Shown: piece after piece, positions 46,121 through 55,035 of the stretch
How positions within the stretch are numbered: position 1 is the stretch's first letter
Layout: the number at the start of each line of letters is the position of its first letter
Source: Clostridia bacterium
GTDB lineage: Bacteria > Bacillota > Limnochordia > DTU080 > RSA5
Length of the DNA stretch: 64,000 nt
Direction of reading: 5' to 3'
Assembly: GCA_002919235.1 (NCBI GenBank)
Contig: PKEX01000009.1
Span: 78,915 to 142,914, forward strand
Translations under genes and position numbers: made by a program
Notes under the pieces: generated by a model
The model's input: the letters and a program-made list of their open reading frames with translations, nothing else
What the model was told of the DNA's origin: nothing
Databases searched by the model: none

Positions 46121-46954
46121 ATGACCGGAGCGCGGGAAGATTTCCCGGGGGCCTTTAAGGCTTCCGCGCTGATCACCTTGGAAGACGTGACGTATCTCTA
46201 CCCCGGTGCGGACACGCCGGCTCTCTCCGGCGTCTCGCTCACCGTTTCGCCTGGAGAACGCCTGGCCATCATCGGGGCGTCCGGCTCGGGCAAGTCCACC
46301 CTGGCCAAGCTGATGGCGGGCCTTCTCCAGCCCACTTCCGGCCGGGTGGTGCGAGAGCACGGCGATGCGGCCATCGTCTTTCAAAACCCCGAAACGCAGC
46401 TCATCGCCGCCACCGTCGAAGAGGACGTCGCCATCGGGCCCGAAAACTTGGGACTTCCCAGCGACGAGATCCGCCGGCGGGTGGAGAACGCCCTGGCGAC
46501 GCTGGGCATTTCCCATCTGGCCAAGCGCCCGGTCTCGGCGCTTTCCGGGGGCGAAAAGCAGCGGGTGGCCGTGGCCGGCGCCCTGGCAATGGAGCCCAAA
46601 TGCTTGATCCTGGACGAAGCCACGGCCATGCTCCACCCGCAGGCCAAGCGACAGCTGGAGGAAGCGCTCTTGCGGATCTCCGCCCGCTCCGTGGCGATCG
46701 TCCAGATCACCCATGACATGGACGAAGCCGCCCGGGCCGACCGCGTCGCCCTGGTTCACCGGGGCAGGCTGGCGGCGTGCGGCCCGCCGGATGAAATTCT
46801 AAGCGAAGCAGAACTGATCTCCGCCGCCGGCCTGGAGCCGCCGGCCGCGGTCCAGCTGGCCCTGGCGCTCAGGCGGCGCGGCCTGCCGCTTCCGGACGTG
46901 CCGCTGGACGTGCGTTCCCTGGCTGACGCCGTCCTCAAGGCGGTGGTGCCATGA
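46121..46954 (+). CDS. ecfA1: ECF transporter ATPase EcfA1
   Basis: This 277-residue ATPase powers energy-coupling-factor vitamin uptake. It shows Walker A GASGSGKSTL, Q-loop VFQNPETQL, signature LSGGEKQRVAVAGAL and Walker B LILDEATAML, and a C-terminal extension typical of EcfA. It overlaps the next gene by four bases (ATGA). No S component is adjacent, so the module is presumably shared by S components elsewhere. Confidence 0.9.
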   Translation: MTGAREDFPGAFKASALITLEDVTYLYPGADTPALSGVSLTVSPGERLAIIGASGSGKSTLAKLMAGLLQPTSGRVVREHGDAAIVFQNPETQLIAATVEEDVAIGPENLGLPSDEIRRRVENALATLGISHLAKRPVSALSGGEKQRVAVAGALAMEPKCLILDEATAMLHPQAKRQLEEALLRISARSVAIVQITHDMDEAARADRVALVHRGRLAACGPPDEILSEAELISAAGLEPPAAVQLALALRRRGLPLPDVPLDVRSLADAVLKAVVP

Positions 46955-48852
46955 GCATCGAAGCCCGGGACGTCGCGTTTTCCTACGACGGGGAACGGCC
47001 GGTTCTTCGCTCCGTCTCCTTCTCCGTCGGTCCGGGAGAGCTCTGCGCTCTGGTGGGCCCCAGCGGTAGCGGCAAGAGCACGCTGCTCCTGCTCCTCGCG
47101 GGCCTCGACCGCCCCGAACGGGGAGCCATCCGCGTGTTCGGCGCCGATCCCGCCCGGCGAGACCCGCGGACCCAGGCGCCCGGCGCGGGCCAGCCGGGGC
47201 ACGGCCCGGTGCGTGCCGAGATCGCGCTGGTCTTGCAGCAGCCGGAGCGGCAGTTTTTCAACCAGACGGTGGAGGCCGAGATCGCCTTTTCCCTCAAGCG
47301 GATGGGCCTATCCCCTCAGGAGATCGACGAGCGGGTAGCCCGGGCCCTGCACGACGTAGGCCTGCCGCCCGACGTTTACCTCAAGCGCTCGCCGTTCCAC
47401 CTGTCCGGAGGCGAGCAGCGAGCGGTGGCCATCGCCGTCGCCCTGGCCCTGTCGCCCCGGGCGCTGCTCCTCGACGAACCCACGGCCGGCCTGGACCCGG
47501 CCACCGCCCGCCGCATCCTGGACCAGCTCGATGCCTGGCGCCGGGCGCACCACGCCCCGGTGATCCTCGTCACCCACGACATGGCCTTTGCCGGGGCGAG
47601 AGCCGACCGCCTCCTGGCGCTGTCGCAAGGAGAAGCCGTCTTCTTCGGCCGGCCCGCGGCGTTCTTTCGCGAGAAGGCGCTGGTCGAACGGCTCGGGCTG
47701 GACGAGCCCGCGCCCTCGGCCTTTCTCCGGCATCTCTGCGAGCAAGGCCTGGAAGTGCCTTACCCGCTCTTTGACGTGGAGGAAGCCGCTGCGGCGGTCG
47801 CAGGGGCTGTTGCCCGAGCCACCGGCACCGCCGGAAGCCTAGGGAACGCACGGAGCGTAGGGAACGCAGAGGGTCCTCGGAGTGCAGGGATTTCGGGGAT
47901 CACGGCGCCCGCTCGCTGCGCCGGGAGCGCCGGGGAAACCGGAAACAGCGGGAGCGCCGGCCGCATCGGAAGCACCGAGGGCACTGAGAGTACTGGGAAC
48001 GGCGGCGACAGCGGGAACACCGGAAGCGCCGGCCACAGCCACCGCCGCCGGCAAAAAAACCGGACCGCCGGGAGCGGCCCCCACAGGGGCTATCTCGACG
48101 TTCCTGGTCCACTGCACCCTCTCGACCCGCGGGCGAAGACCCTCGGAACCCTTTTCCTGCTCGCCGGCGTCTTTGCCCTCGAATCCTGGTGGGGATACGC
48201 CGCGATTTCCGCCCTGCTCCTCCTCGCGGCGGCGTACGGCAAAATCCCCCTGGCCCGGCTCACCGCCGCGGTGCGGGGTATCAGCTTCCTGCTCTTCTTT
48301 ACGGTGGTCGTCAACGGGCTCTTCTCGCCCGGGGAGCCCCTCGCGCAGCTGGGCCCGCTCACGCTGACGGACAGGGGGCTCGTCCGGGGAACCGTCCTCG
48401 GCATGCGGCTGGTCCTCATCGTCGGAGCGACGACGCTGCTGACGGCGGTAACGAAGCCGCTGGATCTGGCGTATGCCCTCGGCTGGATCCTCGGGCCCTT
48501 TCGCCTCGTGCGGGTCCCGGTGTCCGAACTGGCCATGGTGACCAGCATCGCCTTGCGCTTTATCCCTGTGCTCTCCGCGGAAGCCCAGCGGATCCAACTG
48601 GCGCAGAAGGCCCGGGGAATCGGCATCGAAGACCGTCCCTTGAAGCGGGCGCTGTCGCTGGCCCCCATCATCGTCCCCCTTTTCGCCGGGGCTCTGCGGC
48701 AGGCGGACGAACTCGGCCTCGCCCTCGAAGCCAGGGGGTACGTGCCGGGAAGGCCCCGCACCCGGCTCCATCCCTTGCAGTTCCGCACGGCGGACGCCGC
48801 CTTCCTCGCGGCCTGCGCCGCCCTGGCCCTGGTCGCCTGGCTCTGGCTCTGA
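46951..48852 (+). CDS. Fused ECF ATPase-permease (EcfA2-EcfT)
   Basis: The 633-residue protein joins two components normally encoded separately. Residues about 1-275 are an EcfA2-type ATPase: Walker A GPSGSGKSTL, VLQQPERQFF, signature HLSGGEQRAVAIAVAL, Walker B LLLDEPTAGLDP. Residues about 290-385 are a low-complexity linker of Gly, Ser, Ala, Thr and Asn, ending in a basic HRRRQKNR patch. Residues about 390-633 are an EcfT permease with five or so helices and both coupling motifs, KARGIG and EARGYV. The fusion frame is continuous, with no stop or second SD site. An A1 partner is upstream. Confidence 0.88.
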   Translation: MSIEARDVAFSYDGERPVLRSVSFSVGPGELCALVGPSGSGKSTLLLLLAGLDRPERGAIRVFGADPARRDPRTQAPGAGQPGHGPVRAEIALVLQQPERQFFNQTVEAEIAFSLKRMGLSPQEIDERVARALHDVGLPPDVYLKRSPFHLSGGEQRAVAIAVALALSPRALLLDEPTAGLDPATARRILDQLDAWRRAHHAPVILVTHDMAFAGARADRLLALSQGEAVFFGRPAAFFREKALVERLGLDEPAPSAFLRHLCEQGLEVPYPLFDVEEAAAAVAGAVARATGTAGSLGNARSVGNAEGPRSAGISGITAPARCAGSAGETGNSGSAGRIGSTEGTESTGNGGDSGNTGSAGHSHRRRQKNRTAGSGPHRGYLDVPGPLHPLDPRAKTLGTLFLLAGVFALESWWGYAAISALLLLAAAYGKIPLARLTAAVRGISFLLFFTVVVNGLFSPGEPLAQLGPLTLTDRGLVRGTVLGMRLVLIVGATTLLTAVTKPLDLAYALGWILGPFRLVRVPVSELAMVTSIALRFIPVLSAEAQRIQLAQKARGIGIEDRPLKRALSLAPIIVPLFAGALRQADELGLALEARGYVPGRPRTRLHPLQFRTADAAFLAACAALALVAWLWL

Positions 48853-48950
48853 GCCCGGCCCATGGCCGTGGACCGCGCGAGGTGACGGCGGCGCCGCCGT
48901 CAGGAGCGCTGCCGCTGCTTCATGCTTCTCGCGGGCTCGACGCCCGGGTG

Positions 48951-49060
48951 CTGCCCGTTCTTGGGCGGAGACGAGGCTCTTGTCGCCCATTTGTGAGCAT
49001 GGAGATCCTCCCGGCCGCCCACCGGCGGGGAGCTTGATGACTTGTGAGCACTTTCACAAT
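48951..49060 (+). repeat. Imperfect 110-bp repeat, copy 1
   Basis: This unit shares with copy 2 (49149-49259) the order: CTGCCC/TTGCCC-type start, GGGC, a GACGAGGCTCTTG-like block, GCCCAT, GGCCGCCC, and TTGATGACTTGTGAGCACTT ending TCACAAT. No coding role is evident. It lies in the convergent 570-base gap 48853-49422. Confidence 0.6.
49042..49059. promoter_or_regulatory. Rex/CRP-type palindrome inside repeat copy 1
   Basis: TTGTGA-N6-TCACAA is a perfect inverted repeat and matches the general Rex and CRP/FNR-type operator form. Copy 2 has lost the left arm (CGTGGG). Location between convergent genes makes a regulatory role doubtful. Confidence 0.4.
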
Positions 49061-49148
49061 GCGGCCCGGTTCTGGGTACCTCGTTTAGCTGGGACATAGA
49101 CGAAACGACAGCGGCCCTGCCGGGCGCGTCCGGCCCCTCGCGACCGCC

Positions 49149-49259
49149 CTTGCCCGGTTCTGGGCAGCCGAGACCACTCTCTTGCCCATTTTTGGGCAAG
49201 AAGAACGCTGAAGCCGCCCATATGCGAGCCGATTGATGACTCGTGGGCACTTTCACAAT
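49149..49259 (+). repeat. Imperfect 111-bp repeat, copy 2
   Basis: Copy 2 aligns with 48951-49060 at a start-to-start distance of 198 bp. It contains an internal hairpin CTTGCCCA-TTTT-TGGGCAAG (49181-49200) and ends TGGGCACTTTCACAAT. Confidence 0.6.
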
Positions 49260-49422
49260 ACGAACCTGAGCCGCTCACTCCGTTTCGCTGGACAAACAGG
49301 GGGACGGAAAGGCCGCGATTCCAGAGACCGCAGTTCGCTGCAGTTCCGTAAAGCCTGCGACTTGCTGCCGCTCAAATAGGACTCCAGCCTAGCGGAATCC
49401 GATAAACAACACACACTGCAGC

Positions 49423-50472
49423 TCAATAGAGCAGGGCGTCGTATTCGGGTTCGGCTGTATCCGAAGGGCTTTGGCCCACGATGGTGATGAGCACTTGGAA
49501 GGGGACACAGGCGATGGCTTCCCGGGGGTGGCCGATCCAGCCGGTGCCGACGCAGACCTGGTTGCGGCAGGTGGATTCGGCGACGCGCACTCTGCCGTCC
49601 CGGTATTCGATGACCATCCGCTCACTGCCGAGGACGAGCTCGTGGCGGCCTTCGCCCTCCAGCGGCAGGACGGCGTACACCTCGCCGTTGACCGTGACTT
49701 TGGCTTGGGGATGAGCCACTGCGGCGGGCTGCCAGAGCGTTGAAAGGGCGAGGCCGGCCCCAATGGCCACCAGCACCGTCCCGGTGAGCCAGGCTGCCTT
49801 CAGCTCAAAGAGCCGCCGGCCGGCGGCTTCGGCCCCGGCTCGACCTGTCCCCGCCGCCAGCGACACGAAGGGCAGAAGCCTCTTCGCCGCCACGCCCACC
49901 AGAGCGCCGCTGGGCACGGCGAACCACAGGAGATAAGGGAGATAGTAGAACACCTGCGCCTGTCCCAGCATGGCCCACGCGGCCAGGAGCTGCCCCACGT
50001 TGTGGGCGGTCGCGCCCATCAGGCTGACGGCCACCGGTCCCAGGGCGCCGGCCAGGCGAAGCACCAGCGCCATCACGGCGACACTCACCACGCCGCCCGT
50101 CAGCCCGAAGACAAATGCCGGCGCAAAGAGGGTGCCCGTCACCAGGGAACCAACCAGCTGCCGCATGACGACGATCAACAGCGCTTCGCGAAAGCCCCAA
50201 GCGTAGAGGGCGAACATGGAAACCAGGTTGGCCAGCCCGATCTTGGCACCGGGGATCGGCAGAGCGGGAAGCTGCGCTTCGAAGATGTGGAGCGCGGTCG
50301 CCAGCGCCAAGAACACGCCCAGCCGGGCGACGTCCCGGGCGCTCCAGCCCGCGGCGGCGCCTCCGGCCTTTGCGGCCGGTGCGGGCGCCCCCCGACCGCG
50401 CCCGAACCCGGCCACCGGCAGCGAGCCTGCGCCCGCACTTGCGGAAGCGGCGGCAGACCCCCGTGCCCACAT
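49423..50472 (-). CDS. Gx transporter family protein fused to a NusG-II domain
   Basis: The 349-residue product has an Ala/Gly-rich N-terminus, then a Gx-transporter membrane domain (about 45-215) with PIPGAKIGLANLVSMFALY and six or so helices. A further helix leads to a NusG domain II (DUF1312) at about 240-349: VTVNGEVYAVLPL, then VRVAESTCRNQVCVGTGWI and IACVPFQVLITIVG. In clostridia these two parts are separate genes beside apbE and rnf. ATG 50472 lies nine bases after GGAGGG at the end of apbE. It is the last gene of the Rnf cluster; the link suggests flavin or ion handling, which is inference. Confidence 0.83.
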   Translation of the reverse strand: MWARGSAAASASAGAGSLPVAGFGRGRGAPAPAAKAGGAAAGWSARDVARLGVFLALATALHIFEAQLPALPIPGAKIGLANLVSMFALYAWGFREALLIVVMRQLVGSLVTGTLFAPAFVFGLTGGVVSVAVMALVLRLAGALGPVAVSLMGATAHNVGQLLAAWAMLGQAQVFYYLPYLLWFAVPSGALVGVAAKRLLPFVSLAAGTGRAGAEAAGRRLFELKAAWLTGTVLVAIGAGLALSTLWQPAAVAHPQAKVTVNGEVYAVLPLEGEGRHELVLGSERMVIEYRDGRVRVAESTCRNQVCVGTGWIGHPREAIACVPFQVLITIVGQSPSDTAEPEYDALLY

Positions 50473-50473
50473 A

Positions 50474-51718
50474 TCACTGGCCCTCCAAGAGGTCGACTTT
50501 ACCCTCGAGCCCGCTGGTGATCAACACGTTCAGATCCTTGTCGACGAGGATCCCCTCCACGCCCGGGAGCGACTCCAGGAGGGCGAGGCCTTCTTCTTTC
50601 CCCAGGACAAAGACGGCCGTCGACAAAGCGTCCGCCCACACGCCGTGGGGAGCCACCACCGTGACGCTCGCGAGCTCCATCGCCGGCCAGCCGGTGCGGG
50701 GGTCGACGATGTGCGAATAGCGGACTCCTTCGTATTCGAAGTAGCGCTCGTAATCGCCGGAGGTGGCCACTGCCGCGTCGCTCACGTGCAGGATGCCCAG
50801 GATCTGCCCGGCGCGTCGAGGATGCCGGATCCCCAGCCTCCAGGGCGTGCCGTCGGGCCGGGTGCCCAGGGCGTAGACGTCTCCGCCCAAGTCCACCAGG
50901 GCCCGCACGACCCCGTGTTCCTTAAGGAGCTGCACGGCCCGGTCCGCGCCGTATCCCTTCGCGATGGCGCCCAGGTCGATGGCCTGTCCCGGCCGGGCCA
51001 GCCGGGCCCGGCTGTTTTCGGCGTCGATCTCAAGGCCGCGGAAATCCACCCGCGCCAGCGCGGCCGCGAGCTCCCCGGGATCCGGGGGAGCGTAGCCGAT
51101 GAGGCGCGTCGGCGACGTGCCGGAGCGGGCCGGCCCTTGGCCGCTCTCACCGCCGGCGGCACTCTCCGCCGCGTCACCGGACCCTGTGCCGGACAGCACG
51201 CCCGGCGGCTCGCCGGCCGGAACGCCGTGTGGGCGAGCCTCATCTCCGTGACCGTGGTGCTCGTGGGCCTCCTCCTCCGGATACGTCCCTTCCTCGACGA
51301 ACCCCCACAGGTCCACCACGGGCGCCACGGTGGGGTCAAAGGCGCCGCCCGAAAGCTCCGCCAGGCGGACGGCCTCCTCCAGCAGCGCCAGCACTTCGGC
51401 GGAGACGGTCACCCACTCCCCGCCCGACCCGTTCAGCGCGGCCACGTCCCCGAAGGGGCGAAAGCGGTCGAGAAGCACGGTGAGCCGGTCCAGCTCCTGC
51501 ATGACCGCAGCCACGGCCGCGCCGGCAGCGGGCCCCTCGGCGACGACTCGCGCCACCGTGCCCATGGTAAAGCCGATGCTCTCCTCGCGCTGCAGGGGGG
51601 CCACCGCTTCCCCCGGCGCCTTGCGAAGGCCGAGCCCCCACGCGCCGGCCAGCAGGACCGCCGCGGCCAGCAGCCCCAGCGCCGCCTTTTTCCCCGTGCT
51701 CATTCGCCCCGTGCTCAT
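50474..51718 (-). CDS. apbE: FAD:protein FMN transferase ApbE with a His-rich insert
   Basis: ApbE attaches FMN covalently to a threonine in RnfG and RnfD. The 414-residue protein has an N-terminal membrane anchor (about 10-30, no lipobox cysteine), FTMGTVARVV, GGAFDPTVAPVVDLWGF, IDLGAIAKGYGADRA and DYERYFEYEGVRYSHIVDP, the FAD and metal-binding sites. An insert of about 55 residues (146-200) is rich in His, Glu and Gly (AHEHHGHGDEARPHG) and is not part of the usual fold. ATG 51718 is seven bases after GGGGAGG. It follows rnfB by 69 bases. Confidence 0.92.
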   Translation of the reverse strand: MSTGRMSTGKKAALGLLAAAVLLAGAWGLGLRKAPGEAVAPLQREESIGFTMGTVARVVAEGPAAGAAVAAVMQELDRLTVLLDRFRPFGDVAALNGSGGEWVTVSAEVLALLEEAVRLAELSGGAFDPTVAPVVDLWGFVEEGTYPEEEAHEHHGHGDEARPHGVPAGEPPGVLSGTGSGDAAESAAGGESGQGPARSGTSPTRLIGYAPPDPGELAAALARVDFRGLEIDAENSRARLARPGQAIDLGAIAKGYGADRAVQLLKEHGVVRALVDLGGDVYALGTRPDGTPWRLGIRHPRRAGQILGILHVSDAAVATSGDYERYFEYEGVRYSHIVDPRTGWPAMELASVTVVAPHGVWADALSTAVFVLGKEEGLALLESLPGVEGILVDKDLNVLITSGLEGKVDLLEGQ

Positions 51719-51787
51719 CCGCTTCGCCTCCCCGGGCGCCCGCCTCAGGCGGCGCCCGCCTCTTCCGGCAAGCCTCTTCGCCCGCCC

Positions 51788-52624
51788 TCACACCGCGGTG
51801 AGGACGCCGGCGTCCTCCAGGATGATCTGCATGGCATCGGTCGGGCACTTCTCCACGCAGATGCCGCACGCCGTGCACCGGTTGGGATCGACGCAGGCCA
51901 GGTGCCCCAGCATCTCCACGGCGTTCTCGGGGCAGACCCGCACGCAGATGCCGCAGCCGATGCAGCCCACTTCGCAGACGGAGCGGACCTGCTTGCCCGG
52001 CGCCGTCGAGACGCAGCGGACGAACACCTCCTGGGAAGCGTCCATCACCGCGATCACCCCGCGGGGGCAGGCCGCCTCACACAGGCCGCACCCGGTGCAC
52101 AGCGCCTCGTTGACCACCGGCAGCCCCGTCGGGCTCATGGTGATCGCCCCGTAGGGGCACACCCGGGAGCACGTGCCCAGGCCCAGGCAGCCGAAGACGC
52201 AGCCCTTCCCGCCTTTGCCCACCAGGTCTGCCGCCCGGCAGTCCAGGACCCCTTCGTAGTCGGCCCGCCACTGCGAGATAGCCCGGTGCCCGCCGCAGCG
52301 GACCCTGGCCACCCGCCGCTCGCGGTGCACCGTCTCCGTCAGCCCCAGCGCCTCGGCGAGCTTTTGGATCTGCGACTCCGACGCGACGGGGCAGCTCTGC
52401 GGCACGGCCTCGCCTTTGGCCAACGCCTGCGCCAGGGCCGCGCAGCCCGCCATGCCGCAGGCACCGCAGTTGTTCCCCGGCAGCAGGTTGGTGAGCAGCT
52501 CGATCTGCTCGTCCTCAGCCGACGCAGTCCTCTTCGCCAGGGCGACGAGGGCGATGGCGAAGAACGCGCCCACCGCTCCCATGGTCGCCGTCGCCGTCAC
52601 GATCGTGCTCACCGTCGCACCCAT
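51788..52624 (-). CDS. rnfB: Rnf complex subunit RnfB
   Basis: RnfB is the ferredoxin-accepting iron-sulfur subunit. The 278-residue protein has an N-terminal membrane helix, the CGACGMAGC-type cluster (NNCGACGMAGCAALA), a cysteine-rich middle (CVFGCLGLGTCSRVCPYG) and three 4Fe-4S motifs: CTGCGLCEAACP, CIGCGICVRVCP and CTACGICVEKCP. It is the last core Rnf gene; apbE follows. Confidence 0.95.
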   Translation of the reverse strand: MGATVSTIVTATATMGAVGAFFAIALVALAKRTASAEDEQIELLTNLLPGNNCGACGMAGCAALAQALAKGEAVPQSCPVASESQIQKLAEALGLTETVHRERRVARVRCGGHRAISQWRADYEGVLDCRAADLVGKGGKGCVFGCLGLGTCSRVCPYGAITMSPTGLPVVNEALCTGCGLCEAACPRGVIAVMDASQEVFVRCVSTAPGKQVRSVCEVGCIGCGICVRVCPENAVEMLGHLACVDPNRCTACGICVEKCPTDAMQIILEDAGVLTAV

Positions 52625-52685
52625 CGCCGATCATCCCTTTCTCCGTATCTCCCCGAAACCATCCGCCCGCTTGGCCGCTGGCCGC

Positions 52686-53264
52686 TCACGACCCCAGCCC
52701 GGCAAAGCCCATGAAGCTCAAGGCCATGATGCCGGCGGTGATCAGCGCGATGCCGGGGCCCTGCAGGCTCTGGGGCACATCGGCAAACTCCAGCTCCTCC
52801 CGGATGGCCGCCATCATCCCCATGGCCAGCGTCACGCCGGCGCCCGAGCCCACTGCGAAGACCAGCGACTGCAGGAACGTGTACTCGTTGCCCACCATCA
52901 GCAGCGCCAGCCCCAGGATGGCGCAGTTGGTGGTGATGAGGGGCAGGTAGATGCCGAAAGCGGTGTACAGGCTGGGAAACGCCCTCTTGATGACCATCTC
53001 GAGGAACTGGACCAGGGCGGCGATCACCAGGATAAAGAGCATGTTCTGCAAGAAGCCCAAGCCCAGCGGCGCGAGGGCCAGGTTGTAGAGGGGCCAGAGC
53101 ACCAGGACGCTGGCCACCATCACCGAAGTGACCGCGATCCCCATGCTGACCCCCGCCTTGAGCTCCCGGGTCACGCCGAGGAACGGGCAGATCCCCAAAA
53201 AGCGCGTGAGGAGGAAGTTGTTGACCAGGGCCGACCCGACAAAGAGCAGGAGCAGCTCCGTCAT
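52686..53264 (-). CDS. rnfA: Rnf complex subunit RnfA
   Basis: The 192-residue integral membrane subunit has six helices. Conserved features are NNFLLTRFLGICPFLGV near residues 15-31, whose cysteine and that in TNCAILGLALL bind a 2Fe-2S centre shared with RnfE inside the membrane. It overlaps the rnfE stop by four bases (ATGA). Confidence 0.95.
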   Translation of the reverse strand: MTELLLLFVGSALVNNFLLTRFLGICPFLGVTRELKAGVSMGIAVTSVMVASVLVLWPLYNLALAPLGLGFLQNMLFILVIAALVQFLEMVIKRAFPSLYTAFGIYLPLITTNCAILGLALLMVGNEYTFLQSLVFAVGSGAGVTLAMGMMAAIREELEFADVPQSLQGPGIALITAGIMALSFMGFAGLGS

Positions 53265-53959
53265 GCCGTCTCTCCCCCTTCAGCCGGCCGGGCGATGCCG
53301 TTGGCGCCGTGGTCCAGGCCCACCCGCAGCGGCGCGGCCCGCCGCTCCTTGCCGGCGCCCCGCTGCCGCCAGAGGGTGATCAGCCCCACCAGCGCTCCCA
53401 TGGTCCAGAAGGCGCCCGCCGGGGTCAGCATCACGCTCCACGGCACGAACGCAGCCGGCGTCACCTGCAGGCCAAACACGGTGCCCGAGCCCAAGAGCTC
53501 TCGGACGCCGCCGATGACCGTCAGCGCCCACGTGAATCCGAGCCCGTAACCCAGGGCGTCGGCGAGGCTCCTGCCCGGCGTGTTCTGCGAGGCGAAGGCT
53601 TCGATCCGTCCCAGGATGATGCAGTTCACCACGATCAGCGGGATGAAGATGCCCAGCACCTTGTGGATGTCCGGCAGGAACCCCTCCAGCAGGAACTGGA
53701 TCATCGTGACGAAGGTGGCCACCGCGACGGCGAAGATGGGGATCCGGGTCTGCCTCGGGATGTAGCGGCGAAAGAGCGAGATGATCACCGTCGACGCCAC
53801 CAGAACGAAGGTGGTGGAAAGCCCCATCGCCAGCCCGTATACGGCCGCCGTGGTCACGGCCAGAGACGGGCACATGCCGAGGATCGTAAAGAGCGGGGGC
53901 GTCTTTTTCCAAAGGCCCTCCGACAGGTCGTTGACGTAGACGGCGAACCGCTCCTTCAT
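53261..53959 (-). CDS. rnfE: Rnf complex subunit RnfE
   Basis: The 232-residue membrane subunit pairs with RnfA. It shows LGMCPSLAVTTAAVYGLAMG near residues 26-45 and VNCIILGRIEAFAS with the second cysteine. The C-terminal tail is basic and hydrophilic. ATG 53959 is nine bases after GGGAGG and overlaps the rnfG stop by one base; GTG 53962 is an alternative. Confidence 0.94.
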   Translation of the reverse strand: MKERFAVYVNDLSEGLWKKTPPLFTILGMCPSLAVTTAAVYGLAMGLSTTFVLVASTVIISLFRRYIPRQTRIPIFAVAVATFVTMIQFLLEGFLPDIHKVLGIFIPLIVVNCIILGRIEAFASQNTPGRSLADALGYGLGFTWALTVIGGVRELLGSGTVFGLQVTPAAFVPWSVMLTPAGAFWTMGALVGLITLWRQRGAGKERRAAPLRVGLDHGANGIARPAEGGETA

Positions 53960-55029
53960 CACTGCGCACCTCCCGCGCCGCCCAGGGCCGCGGCGATCTC
54001 AATTGCCCGCTTCACCGCCTTGGCCACGGCGGCCGAGGACTGCGTCGCCATGGTAAGGCCGTCGATGTCGACGCCCACCTGCAGCGGGTCGCCCGCGCCC
54101 CGCCCGGCGAACTGCTCGAGGAAGAAGCTCTCCGTGATGGCGTCGCCCAGGCCGGGGGTCTCGTTGTGGCTCAGCACCGCCACGTCCCGCACGGTGGGTC
54201 CTGCAGGATCCAGCAGCACCAGCACGCTGACGGGACCGCCGTACCCGGTCTCCTCCACCCGGACCGCCCATGCCATCAGGCGGCCGTTTTCGTCGTTCAC
54301 CCGCCAGGCATCGGCCGGGGCCACCTCAACCCCTTCGCCCAGCGCCTCGCGGACCCGGGCCAGGTACGCCGGGGCGGCGATGCCGCTGCCGCCGGCCGCG
54401 GCCCCACCGGCACCTGCGCCGCCCGAAGCGTCCTCTACTTCCACCGTGACGCCCATGGCCGCGAGCAGCGCCCGGGCCGACTGGGAGACAGTGTCGGCGA
54501 CGCCCCGGGTGGAGACAGTCGCCCCCGTGATCGCCTGCACGTCGTCACCGGCCCGGAAGGGGTCCGAAAGAGGCTTCCCGGCGAACTGGGCGAGGAACCA
54601 GTCTTCCGTGATCCTGGAGCCGAGGCCGGGGGTCTCCTGATGCTCGAGCACCCTCACCCCCACCACCTGCTGCGTGCCGGCGTCAACCCCCACGGCCAGG
54701 CGGAAATCGCTCCATCCCTTGCCCGCCACGTAGTACATGTACCCCAGGCTCTCGCCGCCGGGGCCGAACACCTCGTAGACGGGCTCTTCCACCCCCGGCG
54801 GCAGCGAGATCCCGTCGACTTTCGCGGTCCTCTGCGCCTCGGGGAAGATGGAGCGGAGCCCCATTTCGATCACTTCCTGCTCCCGCCTGGCCTCGATGAT
54901 GGGGTTGATCCACACGTAGAACGTGGAGACCAGGAGTCCCGAAAGCCCCGCCACCAGCACCAGGGGGACCAGCGCGTTCCACACCGCGCTCTTGGGCTTC
55001 GCTACGTTCCGTTCTGCTCGCAGCGCCAT
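53959..55029 (-). CDS. rnfG: RnfG with a duplicated FMN-binding domain
   Basis: RnfG carries covalent FMN and passes electrons between RnfC/D and the rest of the complex. At 356 residues it is far longer than the usual 180-220. After one membrane helix (about 18-40), a first FMN_bind domain ends with the flavinylation motif ITGATVST (acceptor T171). A Gly/Ala-rich linker (about 202-218) leads to a second FMN_bind-like domain with the aligned motif LTMATQSS, where glycine is replaced by methionine but T329 remains. Both copies keep an ETPGLGxxIT segment. ATG 55029 follows AGAGGTGA. Confidence 0.9.
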   Translation of the reverse strand: MALRAERNVAKPKSAVWNALVPLVLVAGLSGLLVSTFYVWINPIIEARREQEVIEMGLRSIFPEAQRTAKVDGISLPPGVEEPVYEVFGPGGESLGYMYYVAGKGWSDFRLAVGVDAGTQQVVGVRVLEHQETPGLGSRITEDWFLAQFAGKPLSDPFRAGDDVQAITGATVSTRGVADTVSQSARALLAAMGVTVEVEDASGGAGAGGAAAGGSGIAAPAYLARVREALGEGVEVAPADAWRVNDENGRLMAWAVRVEETGYGGPVSVLVLLDPAGPTVRDVAVLSHNETPGLGDAITESFFLEQFAGRGAGDPLQVGVDIDGLTMATQSSAAVAKAVKRAIEIAAALGGAGGAQ

Positions 55030-55035
55030 GTCCGG

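Noticed and set aside
49042..49059. A CRP site controlling nearby genes
   Set aside because: The form fits, but it lies between convergent genes inside a repeat, so it cannot act on a nearby start as placed. Kept only as a palindrome.
48951..49259. CRISPR-like repeats
   Set aside because: Only two copies of about 110 bp, imperfect, with no regular short repeat-spacer pattern and no cas gene.
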